Positions 41,677-54,316 of a stretch of 64,000 nt of DNA are shown in pieces. Below the pieces are notes generated by a model. The model did not search any database. It was not told where the DNA came from and saw only the letters and a list, made by a program, of their open reading frames with translations. Every line of letters begins with the position of its first letter. Positions within the stretch are counted from its first letter, which is position 1. Origin of the DNA: Sorghum bicolor (lineage: Eukaryota > Streptophyta > Magnoliopsida > Poales > Poaceae). The stretch is taken from the NCBI RefSeq assembly GCF_000003195.3, contig NC_012875.2, positions 17,368,398 to 17,432,397 of the forward strand. Direction: 5' to 3'. Position numbers and translations under genes: made by a program.

Positions 41677-43662
41677 TGAAAGGTCCAAATGGCTAGAGGG
41701 GGGTGAATAGCCTATTTAAATTTTCTACAAACTTCAACTAGACAAGTTGATTAGTAAAACAAAAGGCAAAGCTATTCTAGCACTAGCACAACTAAGCTAT
41801 GCAAGCCACCTATACAAGTCTAGCAAGAAAGGTAAACACTAGTTACAACAAGAAAGCACAACTAGAAGCATGCTACACTCTTAAACAAGATAGCTAAACT
41901 AAACAAGCTACACAACTAGCAATGTATGCACATAAGTAAAGGAGATGGGAGTGATTGTTATACCAACGTTGTAGAGTAGAGATATAGCCAATCAATCAAT
42001 CACAATTACAAGAGAATCCTCGGCAAGAGATGACACGAGATTTTTTACCGAGGTTCACTTGCTTCCCGGCAAAGCTAGTCCTCATTGTGGCCATACACCC
42101 ACTTGATGGATCACGAGCTAATTGGCAATCCAAAGCCAAACCCTTAGCGGGTACCGCACATCCGCTCACAAGACGGGGATCCTCTAAGCCACGAGCAGTC
42201 CACTAGATTAGCCAATTGCGATCTCCTGCGGGGAAGGCTCAAGAACCCCTCACAAATCACTTGGTGAGGCTCGAAACAATCTCCAATCACGAGCTCAACA
42301 CCACCGCTGCTCCAAGCCGTCTAGGGCGTCAGGAAACACCCAAGAGTAACAAGAAATCCACAGCAAACTCAAGAATCAAGTGCCACTAAATGCAAATCTC
42401 AAAGCAATGCACTTGAATCTCACTCAATCTCACTAGGATTAGCAATCAAGCAAGGAGATGAGTGGAGGGAGTATTCTCTAGCTCAATGTATGCCTCAAGT
42501 ATTCAAATGTGCAAGAGTTAACCTCCCAAAGCCGGCCACCTTATATTTATAAGCTCCCTCAAAGAACTAGCCGTTCGCCACTTTCACTGGGCTGAAAATG
42601 GGGGCACCGGACGCTACCAAGTGAGCACCAGATGCTCGACCCCCTGCGTCCGGTGCTCTAGGGTTGGCCACGTGTTCTCTTTTGAATCTCGCGCGTCAGT
42701 CTCTAACGGCTACCTGCGAACCACCGGACATGGTCAAGTGAGCACCAGACGCGTCCGGTACTCACCAGACCCATGCGCAGAGAGTTCTGCAAACCGCGAC
42801 CTCACCCGACTCGGAGCACAACACGCGTTCGGTGCTCACCGGACTTATGTGCAGAGAGGGTTGCAAAATGTGCTCACACCGGACACACACCACTAGATGC
42901 ACCCAAAGTGTCCGGTGCTCTCAGTTAGACACCCTCTGCTTAAGTTAGGCCACATCGGACGCATGAACAGGGAACACCCTGCGTTCGGTGCAGTGCGTTC
43001 GGTGCTCAACCCTAATAGGGCCAAGCACTGACAGCACACCGGACGCTCAGGCCAGCGTTCGGTGCCTCTGCACCCTGGGTTCGGTGAGTGTTTCTCAGTG
43101 AGAAATACTCCTGCGACTTCTCCAAATTTTCCACCGGCGCAATAGAAAATATGCACTTAATTTTCTCAAAAGCGCCGAATCCCCTCTCAACCCTAGGAAC
43201 TCCACCTCCTTGTAAAGTGTGCTAACACCAATAAGTGTCCACCACCAAAGTGCATGTGTGTTAGCTTTTCACAAACATTTTCATCAAATGAGTTAAGTTA
43301 GCACTTTACTAGATCCTAATGCATATCCTCAAGATATGGACCTAGTAGCACTTGATTCGAGAGATGACCGTGATTTCCCCTCTTGATAGTCAGCTATCTG
43401 TCCTAAACCCGGTCAATCACTTCTCTACTCATCTTAGACCAGCAAAAGTAAAACCCTATGTTTATACCTTTGCCTTGATAACTTTGCTCCTCATCTACCA
43501 TGATCTTTACTTCATTCTTCATCCCTTTGTGATCATATGGCCACCTTTCCATGCCACCATGCACCTTCATCACATGTGTTGCTATGCCTAACTAAAATCA
43601 CTTAAACGCAAGGCATTAGCAACTTGGTGTCATTAATTACCAAAACCAAACTTGGGGTTTCA
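41677..43662 (-). repeat. 3' LTR of Sirevirus-like element (left copy)
   Basis: Minus strand TGAAACCCC at 43662 to GGACCTTTCA at 41677. The region 42600-43090 is crowded with CACCGGACGC/GCGTCCGGTG words, many of them changed to TTCGGTG or ACCAGA type compared with the other LTR. Confidence 0.93.
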
Positions 43663-43680
43663 ATCTCCCCCTTTTTGGTA
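43663..43680 (-). promoter_or_regulatory. Polypurine tract of Sirevirus-like element
   Basis: Minus strand TACCAAAAAGGGGGAGAT directly before the 3' LTR. Confidence 0.85.
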
Positions 43681-44725
43681 ATTGATGACAACCATCACAA
43701 AGATATGAAATGAAATCATAATGAACTTGAATTGCTTGTCCAAAGCATTTAAATCATGAGACAAGATTGGACAACAATTTCAATTTTGGTTTTGGTAGTA
43801 CTAGCTCCCCCTACATATGTGCTTTCATGAGTTTGGTTCAAGTTTGCACATATGCATGAATTGGAATTTTGGGAGATTTATTACTACCAAAATGATGCTA
43901 AGGTATATAGAATGGACCTTTGAAGCGTGATACCAATCAGAGTTGCCAATATACCATCCTTAGCACCAATGTAGCTAGACATACATCAAAAACTCAAGAT
44001 ACCTCATGAGATCACATTATATGTCTAGATACCACATGAAAATAAAATTCTATTCTAGAATTCAAAGCATCATTCAAGTTCTATTTCTACCAAGCACCAA
44101 TCAAACAAGAGTTGTGAATTTGAACTTGCAATGCAACACCTCATTATGTTAGTGCACATTCAAATGCAACAATTGGTTCATGAGCTTGCTCCCCCTATTT
44201 GTGTGCTCAAGTTTAAATGGTTTTCTCTCCTTTTTTGTTTCTCTCCCCTTTTTGACTTTATCTTTGTTTCTCTCCCCCTTTGTCATCAATGACCACAATG
44301 GTTCAAAGTTTTAGTGAGAATTAAGTCAATCAATGTGAGGGTCAAATTATAGTTCAATCTAGATCACTTGCCTAAAACATGTAATTCGGTTTGATCCAAG
44401 GACAAGCTTTTTCACACCTCATGAAGTACAAGGGTTATCTTGACCATGTTGAATTAAACATCATAAGCTCATATTCTAGATTCAACACTAGGCTTGCAAG
44501 CTCACACACATGTCATATGCTACCACTAGATCAAACAACCATAGAAACAATAGTGGTACCATACATACATCAAATCCTTTTGATTTTCATGAATGAGCCT
44601 ATTTTTCATGCAAATATGTCTACATGAGCTAATCATGTCCTTAGCAAAGTATGAATGCTATGTCAACCATCTTTACCTTGCTTTGTTGGAGGAGAGGCAT
44701 GTCATATATAAATGTAGGGGTGCAC
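43681..44725 (-). other. 3' region of Sirevirus-like element with extra polypurine-like blocks
   Basis: No env-like or other gene seen. CTCCCCCT-type blocks (GGGGGAG on the minus strand) recur near 43805, 44189, 44244 and 44272, besides the one abutting the LTR. Confidence 0.7.
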
Positions 44726-47700
44726 TCATCTCAAGTTGGAGAAGTCAAGTATGTTCAATTCATTTCTCAACTTGCAAAATCTCTTCTCATCAAGTGGCTT
44801 TGTGAAAATGTCGGCTAGTTGATCTTCGGTGCCAATGCTTTCAATGCTAATATCACCCTTTTGTTGATGGTCCCTTATGAAATGGTGCCTTATGTCAATG
44901 TGCTTGGTTCCTGAATGTTGAAACAGATTTTGTGTCATCTTGATTGCACTTTCAATGTCACATAGCAAAGGCACATTCTTGAATTTGATTCCAAAGTCAT
45001 TCAAAGTAGCTTTTGTCCAAAGCAATTGTGCACAACAACTACCAGCCCTAATGTATTCAGCCTCGGTGGTTGATAGTGCAACATTATTTTGTTTCTTTGA
45101 TGACCAAGAAACTAGAGACCTTCCTAGCAATTGACAAGTGCCACTTGTGCTCATTCTATCAATCTTGCATCCACCGTAGTCGGAGTCCGAATAACCAATC
45201 AACTCAAAGTTAGACCCCTTGGGATACCATAATCCAACATCATGAGTGCCCTTGAGATACCTCAATATTCTTTTGGTTGCCTTCAAGTGACTTTCTTTAG
45301 GTGAAGCTTGGTATCTTGCACATTTGCACACACTAAACATCACATCGGGCCTTGATGCAGTGACATAGAGCAAACTTCTAATCATGGACCGATATAACTT
45401 TTGATCTACCATGTTGCCACTTGCATCACTACCTACTTGATCATTTGTGCCCATAGGTGTGCTCATTGGTTTAGCTTCTTGCAACCCAAACTTATTGATC
45501 ATGTCCTTGATGTACTTGCCTTGACTTACAAAAGTGCCATTCTTCATTTGCTTGATTTGAAGACCAAGGAAGTAACTAAGCTCTCCTATCATGGACATCT
45601 CAAACTCATTTGCCATCATTCTTCCAAACTCTTCACAAAAGTCTTGATTGGTTGATCCAAAGATGATATCATCAACATAGATTTGCATCGCAAACAAGTC
45701 ATTGCCAAGTTTCTTGGTGAAGAGGGTAGTGTCAACCTTTCCCATTTTGAATCCTTTAGAGAGAAGGAAATCTCTCAATCTCTCATACCATGCTCTAGGT
45801 GCTTGTTTTAAACCATACAATGCCTTCTTGAGCTTGTAAACATGGTTGGGTTCCTTGTCATCTTCAAAACCGGGAGGTTGTTCAACATAAACCAACTCAT
45901 TGATGTATCCATTGAGAAATGCACTCTTCACATCCATTTGATAGAGCTTGATGTTGTGGGCACAAGCATAGGCTAATAATATTCTAATTGCCTCCAATCT
46001 TGCAACCAGTGCATATGTTTCTCCAAAGTCAAGACCTTCAACTTGAGTGTAGCCTTATGCTACTAGTCTTGCTTTGTTTCTCACAACTACACCATCTTGA
46101 TCTTGCTTGTTTCTAAAGACCCACTTGGTACCAATCACATTGTAGTTCTTTGGCCTGTCAACAAGCTCCCGCACTTGATTTTTGTGAAGTTGTTCAATTC
46201 TTCATGCATGGCATTTACCCAATCGGAATCTTTCAATGCATCTTCTATCTTCTTTGGTTCCTCAAATGAGACAAATGAGTAGTGCTCACAAAAAGATGCT
46301 AGCCTTGATCTTGTTTGTACACCACTTTGAATACCACCAATGACTTGATCCAATGGATGATCTCTTGCTATGCTTGTAGGTTGGAGTATTGGGAGTTGAT
46401 TGCTTCCACTAGCTTGATTTTGATCTTGATCATCATCATGAGAGCCACTAGTACTAGCTTGATTTGAATCAATTTGCACTTCTTGATTCATCATGTGAAT
46501 GTCACCATTATCATCGTCTACTTGCCTCGGCCTTATGTCACCTATATCCATATTCTTCATTGCATTTGCCAATTGATCTCCTCTCACATCATCAAGATTT
46601 TGAACTTCATTTTGAGATCCCTCAGTTTCATCAAACTCCACATCATGGACTTCTTCCAATGTGCCATTTGTCAAGTTCCAAACTCTATATGCTTTGCTTG
46701 TGGTGGAATAACCAAGTAAGAACCCTTCATCACATTTCTTCTCAAATTTGCTCAATCTAGTGCCTTTCTTGAGAATGTACCATTTACAACCAAACACTCT
46801 AAAGTATGCAATGTTGGGATTTCTTCCATTCAATAGCTCATATGGTGTCTTCCCAAGCTTCCCATGGCAATAGAGACGGTTGCTACAATAGCAAGCAGTG
46901 TTGATAGCTTCACTCCAAAATGAATGGCTAACATTGTATTCACTAAGCATTGATCTAGCCATATCAATCAAGGTTCTATTCTTCCTTTCAACTACACCAT
47001 TGGATTGGGGAGTGTATGTTGGAGAGAATTGATGTCCAATGCCAAGATCATCACACAATTCCACAATTCTTGTGTTCTTGAATTCACTACCATTGTCACT
47101 TCTAATCTTCTTGATAGTGGTTTCAAACTCATTTTGCACCCTCTTGACAAAAGACTTGAATAGATCACAAACATCACTCTAGTCATAGAGGAAGAACACC
47201 CAAGTGTATCTAGTGTAGTCATCTACTATCACAAATCCATACTTTTTACCACCAATGCTAGTATATGTTGTTGCCCCAAATAAATCCATATGCAATAGCT
47301 CAAATGCCTTTGATGTGCTCATTTCACTTTTCTTAGGATGTGCATTTCCAACTTGCTTTCCGGCTTGACAAGCACTACATGGTTTATCTTTCTCAAATGT
47401 GACATCCTTCAAGCCTCTAACTAAGTCATGCCTCAATAGTTTGTTCAATTGTTTCATTCCAACATGACCAAGCCTTCTATGCCACAACCAAACCAAACTT
47501 GATTTGCTAATTAGGCAAGATGTCAATTGAGTGTCACTATCATTGAAATCAACCAAGTATAAGCTACCATGCCTAAATCCTTTGAATATCAAATTTGATC
47601 CATCAACACTAACCACCTCAACATCATCACTACCAAAAATGCACTTGAAACCAAGGTCACAAAGTTGTGCAATTGACAAGAGATTGAAATCAAGGCTCTC

Positions 47701-47916
47701 AACTAGCAACACATTTGATATGCTCATGTCATTTGAGATATCAATTTTACCAAGCCCCTTGACCTTGCCTTTCTTGTTGTTGCCGAAAGTGATAGAATCA
47801 AAGCCACCATTTTGATTTGTATCAATTGATTTGAACATACAAGACTCTTCGGTCATATGTTGAGTGCACCCACTATCAAGCACCCAATGCCTTCCTCCGG
47901 CTTTGTAATTGACCTA
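44726..47916 (-). pseudogene. Copia pol of Sirevirus-like element: protease, integrase, RT, RNase H, broken
   Basis: Protease VLDSGCTQHMTEE near 47880. Integrase: HRRLGHVG...CSACQAGK zinc region, then LLHMDLFG, IRSDNGSEF and NGVVERKNRT (D-D-E). RT: QMDVKSAFLNGYI and YVDDIIFGS near 45682. RNase H: SDSDYGGCKIDR, TTEAEY, and the final KHIDIRHHFIRD. Stops: TAG 47914-47916, TAG 47179-47181, and TAA 46055-46057 (former CAA by family comparison). A one-base loss in an A run near 46190 shifts the frame between integrase and RT. The last segment (45997-44726) is fully open. It encodes the enzymes for replication, but this copy cannot make the full polyprotein. Confidence 0.88.
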
Positions 47917-49681
47917 CAAGACGAGATCAATTCTTTTTAGGTACCCAAACTTGATTGGGTCCTCCAAGGTTAGCAACTAAGCTCTTTGGTACCCAAATGT
48001 CTTTCTTCTTTGAGCCCATCCGTGGTGCACCAATGAACTTAGCAGAAACACCTTTTGTATCCTTGGTAAGCACATAGAAAGAATTAAGCTTAATTGAGGA
48101 TACATAAGCTTTGGGTTTCATGTTCATGCATTGTTGCTCTTAGTGACCAACATGCTTGCAAGCTTTGCAATACCGGCCATTGTTCTTCACAAAACTATTT
48201 TTGTGAGGAGCAAAGGCGGCCTTGCCTTTCTTGGGGTTATAGCCCAATCCCTATTTATAGAGAGAAGCTCTTTGGCTACCCAAGCACATAAGCAAGCGGT
48301 CCTCACCACCATAAGCATTGGTTATGGTGTGATTGAGCTCTTTCACCTCCTTGAGAATTTCATTCTCAACTTTTAGTGTGGTCTCACATGTGAAACCATC
48401 ACCACTAGATGAGGATGATGTAGATGTGCTACATGAAGGGTTAGTAGAAGCAATAATTTAGGCTTACTCAAGATATCACATGTTATGCCTATGTTGCAAG
48501 TTTGAGCTCTTTCAATTTTGATTGGCTCATTTTCACATTTGTTAACTAGAGAGGAATGAGCTTCTTCAAGCTTTTTCCTTGAATTGCAATGCTAGCATGC
48601 GCCTTCTTCTTGGTGCTCTCATCATCACTTGAGGAGTCATCACTATCCCAAGTTGAAACATGGGCATCACCCTTCTTCTTATTTGAGCCATCCTACTTTT
48701 CTTGCTTCTTCTTTTGCTTCTTTCTTCCCTTCTTGATAGCATCTTCATCATCGCTATCATAAGGACACTTGGCGATGAGATGATCCTTGCTATGGCATCT
48801 AAAGCACCTCATGGAATGGTCATTCTTCTTGGAGGAGCTCTTCTTTCTTCTTGTCAGATAGCCCTTCTTCTTCATAAACTTGCCAAATCTTTTGACAAGA
48901 AGAGCCATCTCCTCATCTTCATCACTATCACAAGAGCTTGCTTCTTCTTCACTTGATGATTCTATCTTGGCTTTGCCCTTGGATGAGGAGGCCTTGAATG
49001 CCACACTTTTCTACTTCTCATCATCCTTCTTCTCACCATCCTTCTTCTTCTTCTTGATCAACTCATCCTTCTCATCATCTTCTCTATAAGAATCATCGGT
49101 CATCACTTTTTGGAACACTTGTTGGGGAGTTGATTCAATAAGTATTGTCTTGACTAGCACGGTGATCAAAGTGTCAAATCACTTGGGCAAGCTTCTCAAG
49201 AACTTCATGGAGAATTGACTATCCTTCACTTCTTCCCCAAGTGCCTTGAGCTCATTCACATAACTTGCAACCGGTGAAACATCTCCGGCACACTTTCATC
49301 TTCTTGCATCTTGAAGCTTGAGAACTTCTCTTGGAGGATGTATGCTTTGGCAGTCTTGGTTCCCTTGGTGCCTTCAAACATTTCTTCTAGCTTTGCCCAT
49401 GCATCATGAGCAACCTCAATGTTCTTGATTTTCTCAAAGGTCTTGTCATCAAGAGCTTCATGAAGAGCACTTATTGCAATGTCATTACATTGAAGCTTCT
49501 TCTCTTCAACCGGTGTTGGTGCATTCTCATTTGCAACCTCAAACTTTGTTTTGGTCACCTTCTAAACCTCTCTATTGATTGACTTGAGATGAGCGGTCAT
49601 CTTGACCTTCCAATATGCATAATTGGTGCCATCAAAGAAAGGTGCCTTCTTGGTGTTGTTGATATGCAAACTTAGAGCCAT
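47917..49681 (-). pseudogene. Copia gag of Sirevirus-like element, broken
   Basis: The ATG at 49681 (MALSLHINNTKKAPFFDGTN) starts a copia gag. TAG at 49562-49564 sits where Trp is expected (EV-W-KVT). The following part has the gag core (HDAWAKLEEMFEGTKGTK). A Lys/Ser/Glu-rich region and a zinc knuckle CFRCHSKDHLIAKC (C-x2-C-x4-H-x4-C) near 48810 follow. Further on, WVPKSLVANLGG leads to the protease. Several stops and shifts break it. Confidence 0.82.
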
Positions 49682-49720
49682 TTCTTCACAAGAGGTTGTT
49701 AAGCCTCAAATAAACAGTGC

Positions 49721-49738
49721 CTCGGCTCCGATACCACT
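49721..49738 (-). promoter_or_regulatory. tRNA-iMet-type primer-binding site of Sirevirus-like element
   Basis: Minus strand AGTGGTATCGGAGCCGAG beside the LTR; one mismatch in the core from the usual TGGTATCAGAGC. Confidence 0.75.
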
Positions 49739-51716
49739 TGAAAGGTCCAAATGGCTAGAGGGGGGTGAATAGACTATTTAAATTTTCTACAAACTTCAAC
49801 TAGACAAGTTGATAGTAAAACAAAAGGCGAAGCTATTATAGCACTAGCACAACTAAGCTATGCAAGCCACCTACACAAGTCTAGCAAGAAAGCTAAACAC
49901 TAGTTACAACAAGAAAGCACAACTAGAAGCTTGCTACACTCTTAAACAAGATAGCTAAGCTAAACAAGCTACACAACTAGCAAGGTATGCACATAAGTAA
50001 AGGAGAGGGGAGTGATTGTTATACCAACGTTGTAGAGTAGAGATATAGCCAATTAATCAATCACAATTACAAGAGAATCCTCGGCAAGAGATGACACGAG
50101 CTTTTTTACTGAGGTTCACTTGCTTCCCGGCAAGCTAGTCCTCGTTGTGGCGATACACCCACTTGATGAGTCACGAGCTAATTGGCAATCCAAAGCCAAA
50201 CCCTCAGTGGGTGCTGCACATCCACTCACAAGATGGGGATCCTCCAAGCCATGAGCAGTCCACTAGAGTAGCCAATTGCGATCTCCCGCGTGGAAGGCTC
50301 AAGAACCCCTCACAAATCACTTGGTGAGGCTCGAAACAATCTCCAATCACGAGCTCAACACCACCGCTGCTCCAAGCCGTCTAGGGCGTCGCGAAACACC
50401 CAAGAGTAACAAGAAATCAGCAGCAAACTCAAGAATCAAGTGCCACTAAATGCAACTCTCAAAGCAATGCACTTGAATCTCACTCAATCTCAATAGGATT
50501 AGCAATCAAGCAAGGAGATGAGTGGAGGGAGTATTCTCTAGCTCAATGTATGCCTCAAGTATTCAAATGTGCAAGAGTTAACCTCCCAAAGTCAGCCACC
50601 TTCTATTTATAAGCTCCCTCAAAGAACTAGCCGTTGGCCACTTTCACTACGCTGAAAACGGGGGCACCGGACGCTACCAAGTGAGCACTAGATGCTCGAC
50701 CCCCTGCGTCCGGTGCTCTAGGGTTGGCCACATGTTCCCTATTGAATCTGGCACGTCAGTATCTAACGGCTACCTGCGAACCACCAGACATGGTCAAGTG
50801 AGCACCGAACGCGTCTGGTACTCACCGGACCCATGCGCAGAGAGTTCTGCAAACCGCGACCTCACCGGACTCAGAGCACCGGATGCGTCCGGTACTCACC
50901 GGACTTATGTGCAGAGAGGGTTGCAAAACGCGCTCACACTAGATGCACACCACCGGATGCACCCAGAGTGTCCGGTGCTCTCAGTCAAACACCCTCTGCT
51001 CAAGTCAGGCCACACCGGACGCATGAACAGCGAACACGCTGCGTCCGGTGCAGTGCGTCCGGTGCTCAACCCTAACAGGGCCAAGCACTGACAGCACACC
51101 GGACGCTCAGGCCAGCGTCCAGTGCCTCTGCACCCTGCGTCTGGTGAGTGTTTCTCAGTGAGAAATACTCCCGCGACTTCTCCAAATTTCCCACCGGCGC
51201 AATAGAAAATATACACTTAATTTTCTCAAAAGTGCCCCTACCCTAGGAACTCCACCTCCTTTGTAAAGTGTGCTAACACCAACAAGTGTCCACCACCAAA
51301 GTGCATGTGTGTTAGCTTTTCACAAACATTTTCATCAAAGGAGTTAAGTTAGCACTTTACTAGATCCTAATGCATATGCTCAAGATATGGACCTAGTAGC
51401 ACTTGATTTGAGAGATGACCGTGATTTCCCCTCTCGATAGTCAGCTATCTATCCTAAACCCGGTCAATCACTTCTCTACTCATCTTAGACCGGCAAAAGT
51501 AAAACCCTATGTTTATACCTTTGCCTTGATAACTTTGCTCCTCGTCTATCACCATGATCTTTACTTCATGCTTCATCCCTTTGTGATCATGTGGCCACCT
51601 TTCCATGCCACCATGCACCTTCATCACATGTGTTGCTATGCCTAACTCAAATCACTTAAACACAAGGCATTAGCAACTTGGTGTCATTAATTACCAAAAC
51701 CAAACTTGGGCTTTCA
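49739..51716 (-). repeat. 5' LTR of Sirevirus-like element (right copy)
   Basis: Minus strand TGAAAGCCC at 51716 to GGACCTTTCA at 49739. The CpG-rich block at 50655-51150 keeps more intact CACCGGACGC/GCGTCCGGTG words than the left LTR. Confidence 0.93.
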
Positions 51717-53358
51717 ACTATGCATGTAGTAGGCTGGTATGAAGCTCTACCTTATGTGGTATAGGTGCTGGAAATGCTCATTGCCCTCCAAACTTTGTTT
51801 TTGCACCATAGCAGCCCACTTTGACTCAAAATCTTCTGGCCTTACGTTGTGGTTCAAGCAATCCATGAACTCCTCATTTAGCTCTTCATTTTTAGCAAGG
51901 ATCGGTCCAACTGTGCTTGAAAACTTGTCCATGATATGCCACCTGCAATTCCTCTAGGTCATGTTTGGAAACACAATGCAAATGGCAGCTCTTATTACAG
52001 CGTCTTGATCGATGATTATGTTGAGGGGTGCTTTTTTTCCATAGCCTCTAGAAATGTTAGAAACAACCATTCATAGGTAGTTATCTTCTCATTTCTTTTA
52101 AAGGCACATCCTAGCTGAAAAGTTTGGTAGTGTCTATTGATTCCTATGAATGGTGTACAGAGCATCTCATATATGTTGGTCATATAGGTTGCGTCAAATG
52201 CAACACAGTCGTTGTATGCCTCTCTGTAAGCACGCATTGCGGCTGAATCAACCCAAAACAGGTTCTCAACCCTCTGGTTCTCATTGAGCTTGATCTTGTA
52301 GAAGAAATCATGGTCTTCTTCTTTCAAAGCTCTAAATTAATTTGAAGTTTCCTACATATCTTTGAATTTTTCTATCATGTGGATGGTGGAGCAAAAGTTG
52401 GAAACTTGTTTGCCCTCACATGGCACTAGCTGTGCACAGCCATATAACTCGTTCATCAGCTGCATGATTCTACCCATGCTCAAGTTGCATCCATGCAGCA
52501 AAACAATGAAGTCATTTTCCTTCTTTGTATCCCTTTGTGGGACCTTAGGAACTTCTTGAGCGAGGACGGAACCACAGGATCATGGTTGTGCTCGGCCAAA
52601 AAATAGATGACTAGCCACCTAGAGCCAATCATTTTGACCACCATCCTCGCCTTGCAGTTTGTATATACCATTTTCTCCCTCTTCCTTTTCTTACATCCAT
52701 CAAGCTTCTTCCTCCTCTCCTCTTGCTCATCCTCTTATTGTGCGGTATCCTCCTCTTTGGCTTCATCATTGTCAAAGTAGCAAATGATAGCATCAACAAG
52801 CTAAGCAGCAACTCTTCTTTTCTTGCCAAAGCCTTCCTTGTTGCAAACGAACTGGATCTTCTACACTTCTCTTGTGATTGCGGACCGGCGAGACATGTTT
52901 GTTCTAATCGAGAAGCCAGTTCTCTTTGCATAAGAGATCTAGTACTCCTTTGTTTCGTCCAAGGATGCAAAAGACATCCCGTTGTGTGGCATTTGAGGAG
53001 TAGACCACACCTCTTCCTTCTCTTCTGCTACTTCAGCAACTATAGGATTAGTAGTAGAACCTTCATTCCTGTCCTCTATCCTTGCCTGTTCAAATGACAA
53101 TCTGATCTCGCAAATGGTAGGAAGAACATCTTTTGTAACTGCAGGATCTGCCTCTCCTAAACCAGCATGACCATCTTTAGAAATACTAGGCAAAATCTGT
53201 TGGTTAACATGCTCATCATTAGGTTGAGGAATTTTAGGAATGGCAGACACTTGAGTGCAAAAGGTAGGGTTGCTAGTCACATAATCCAAATCAAGTGCAA
53301 CCAACAATGCATGTAACAAATCTTCATCCAAATCTAGTGGCAGCTTGTTAAGATCCAT
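51717..53358 (-). pseudogene. FAR1/FHY3-like (MULE-derived) gene, N-terminal segment, broken
   Basis: The ATG at 53358 gives MDLNKLPLDLDEDLL, then an acidic N-terminal region to about 52940. The FAR1 DNA-binding domain follows in pieces: ISYAKRTGFSIRTNMSRRS, FVCNKEGFGKKRR, then CKARMVVKMIGSRWLVIYFL and EHNHDPVVPSSLKKFLRSHK. The MULE transposase domain is at 52330-51740: VAFDATYMTNIYEM, GINRHYQTFQLGCA, IIIDQDAVI, and RWHIMDKF. Many stops (first at 52939-52941) interrupt it. Family members are plant transcription regulators or domesticated transposases. DLNKLP fits the DLNxxP EAR repression pattern. Interrupted at 51716 by the copia element and continuing at 41676. Confidence 0.85.
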
Positions 53359-54094
53359 ATTTCAGAACTGCATGCAAAACAGTAAGTATAGGGGTGTGTT
53401 ACTATATTATGATAGTAGGCAACTTAATCAAACCTATTAGACAAAATAGGCCAGCAACTTATGCAATTTTGTTTCAGTACATGCTATCAACTTTGTATTT
53501 TATTCCATAACCAGTTTTACAACTTAATGAATCTACTGTTCTCATTTGATTTAAACTTCTTAAATTGTTGGTGTCAAGCCATGTGCAGCAGATAACACAA
53601 GAAAGTTTAATGCATAGGAGTAAACATGTGCAGCAGCTAACACAAGAAGATTTAATGCAGCAAGATGTATATCTATAGGAGTGTTGCATACAACATATAT
53701 CCATGGTAACTAGTAGGAATAAAATCCGGTAGTAAGATGTGTAGTAAGAACATTAGTCATTTACATGTCCAAGTTAGAATTAGATTTGCTAATGCAGTAG
53801 GAATTGCAGTACTATTTGTGATGCAAGAAAACTCTTGCTTATGCAAAACAACAGAATTGCTTATGCAAAAGTACTGAATTGGTGATGCAAAAGAACTAAA
53901 AGGCTTCTAGTAATAGATCTAGCTAGTTCTATTTTTGTGATAATTGTGTAATTCTACTATACGAGAAGAAGCTAATACTATTAAGTTTCTGCATATCTGT
54001 ACATACATGTTGTTTGGATGTATTAGAATGTCTTGTTTGGATGAATCTAGCAGCCCCCAGATGGTGACAGCGGTGTCCTGGACGCCTCTATTTT
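53359..54094. other. Flank upstream of the FAR1-like pseudogene
   Basis: AT-rich, 0.7 kb; possibly its promoter or leader. Short repeats of the type tgatgcaaaa occur near 53818-53890. No gene recognised. Confidence 0.5.
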
Positions 54095-54316
54095 CACTAC
54101 CAGAATCTGGAATTACCTTGACGGCCAAAGATTTCCTTGAGTGTCAAAATCAAACCGTCAAGGAAAATATAATTTTCTTGGCTGTGGACAGCAACCTCCA
54201 AGGAAACATATATTTCTTGCAGGTTGAAGTAAACCGCCAAGGAATATGGGTGTTTCCTTGGCGGTTTCTAATTACCTCCAAGGAAATGATTTATTTCCTT
54301 GAGTGTAATTGTAAAT

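Larger units (their letters stand above)
41677..51716 (-). mobile_element. Complete Sirevirus-like Ty1/copia element, mutated
   Basis: 10,040 bp, LTRs of 1986 (left, 3') and 1978 bp (right, 5'), target duplication actat (41672-41676 and 51717-51721). Minus strand order: 5' LTR, primer site, gag with zinc knuckle, protease, integrase, RT, RNase H, about 1-kb 3' region with several polypurine-like blocks, 3' LTR. The multiple GGGGGAG tracts and CpG-rich palindromic LTR region are features described for Sireviruses (Maximus lineage). LTRs differ at many positions, so it is older than Tat copy B. Coding regions are broken. Confidence 0.92.

Noticed and set aside
42621..43156. Open frames on both strands of the Sirevirus LTR CpG block (also 50681-51216)
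   Set aside because: They result from repeated GC-rich decamers lacking stops, not from protein-coding constraint.
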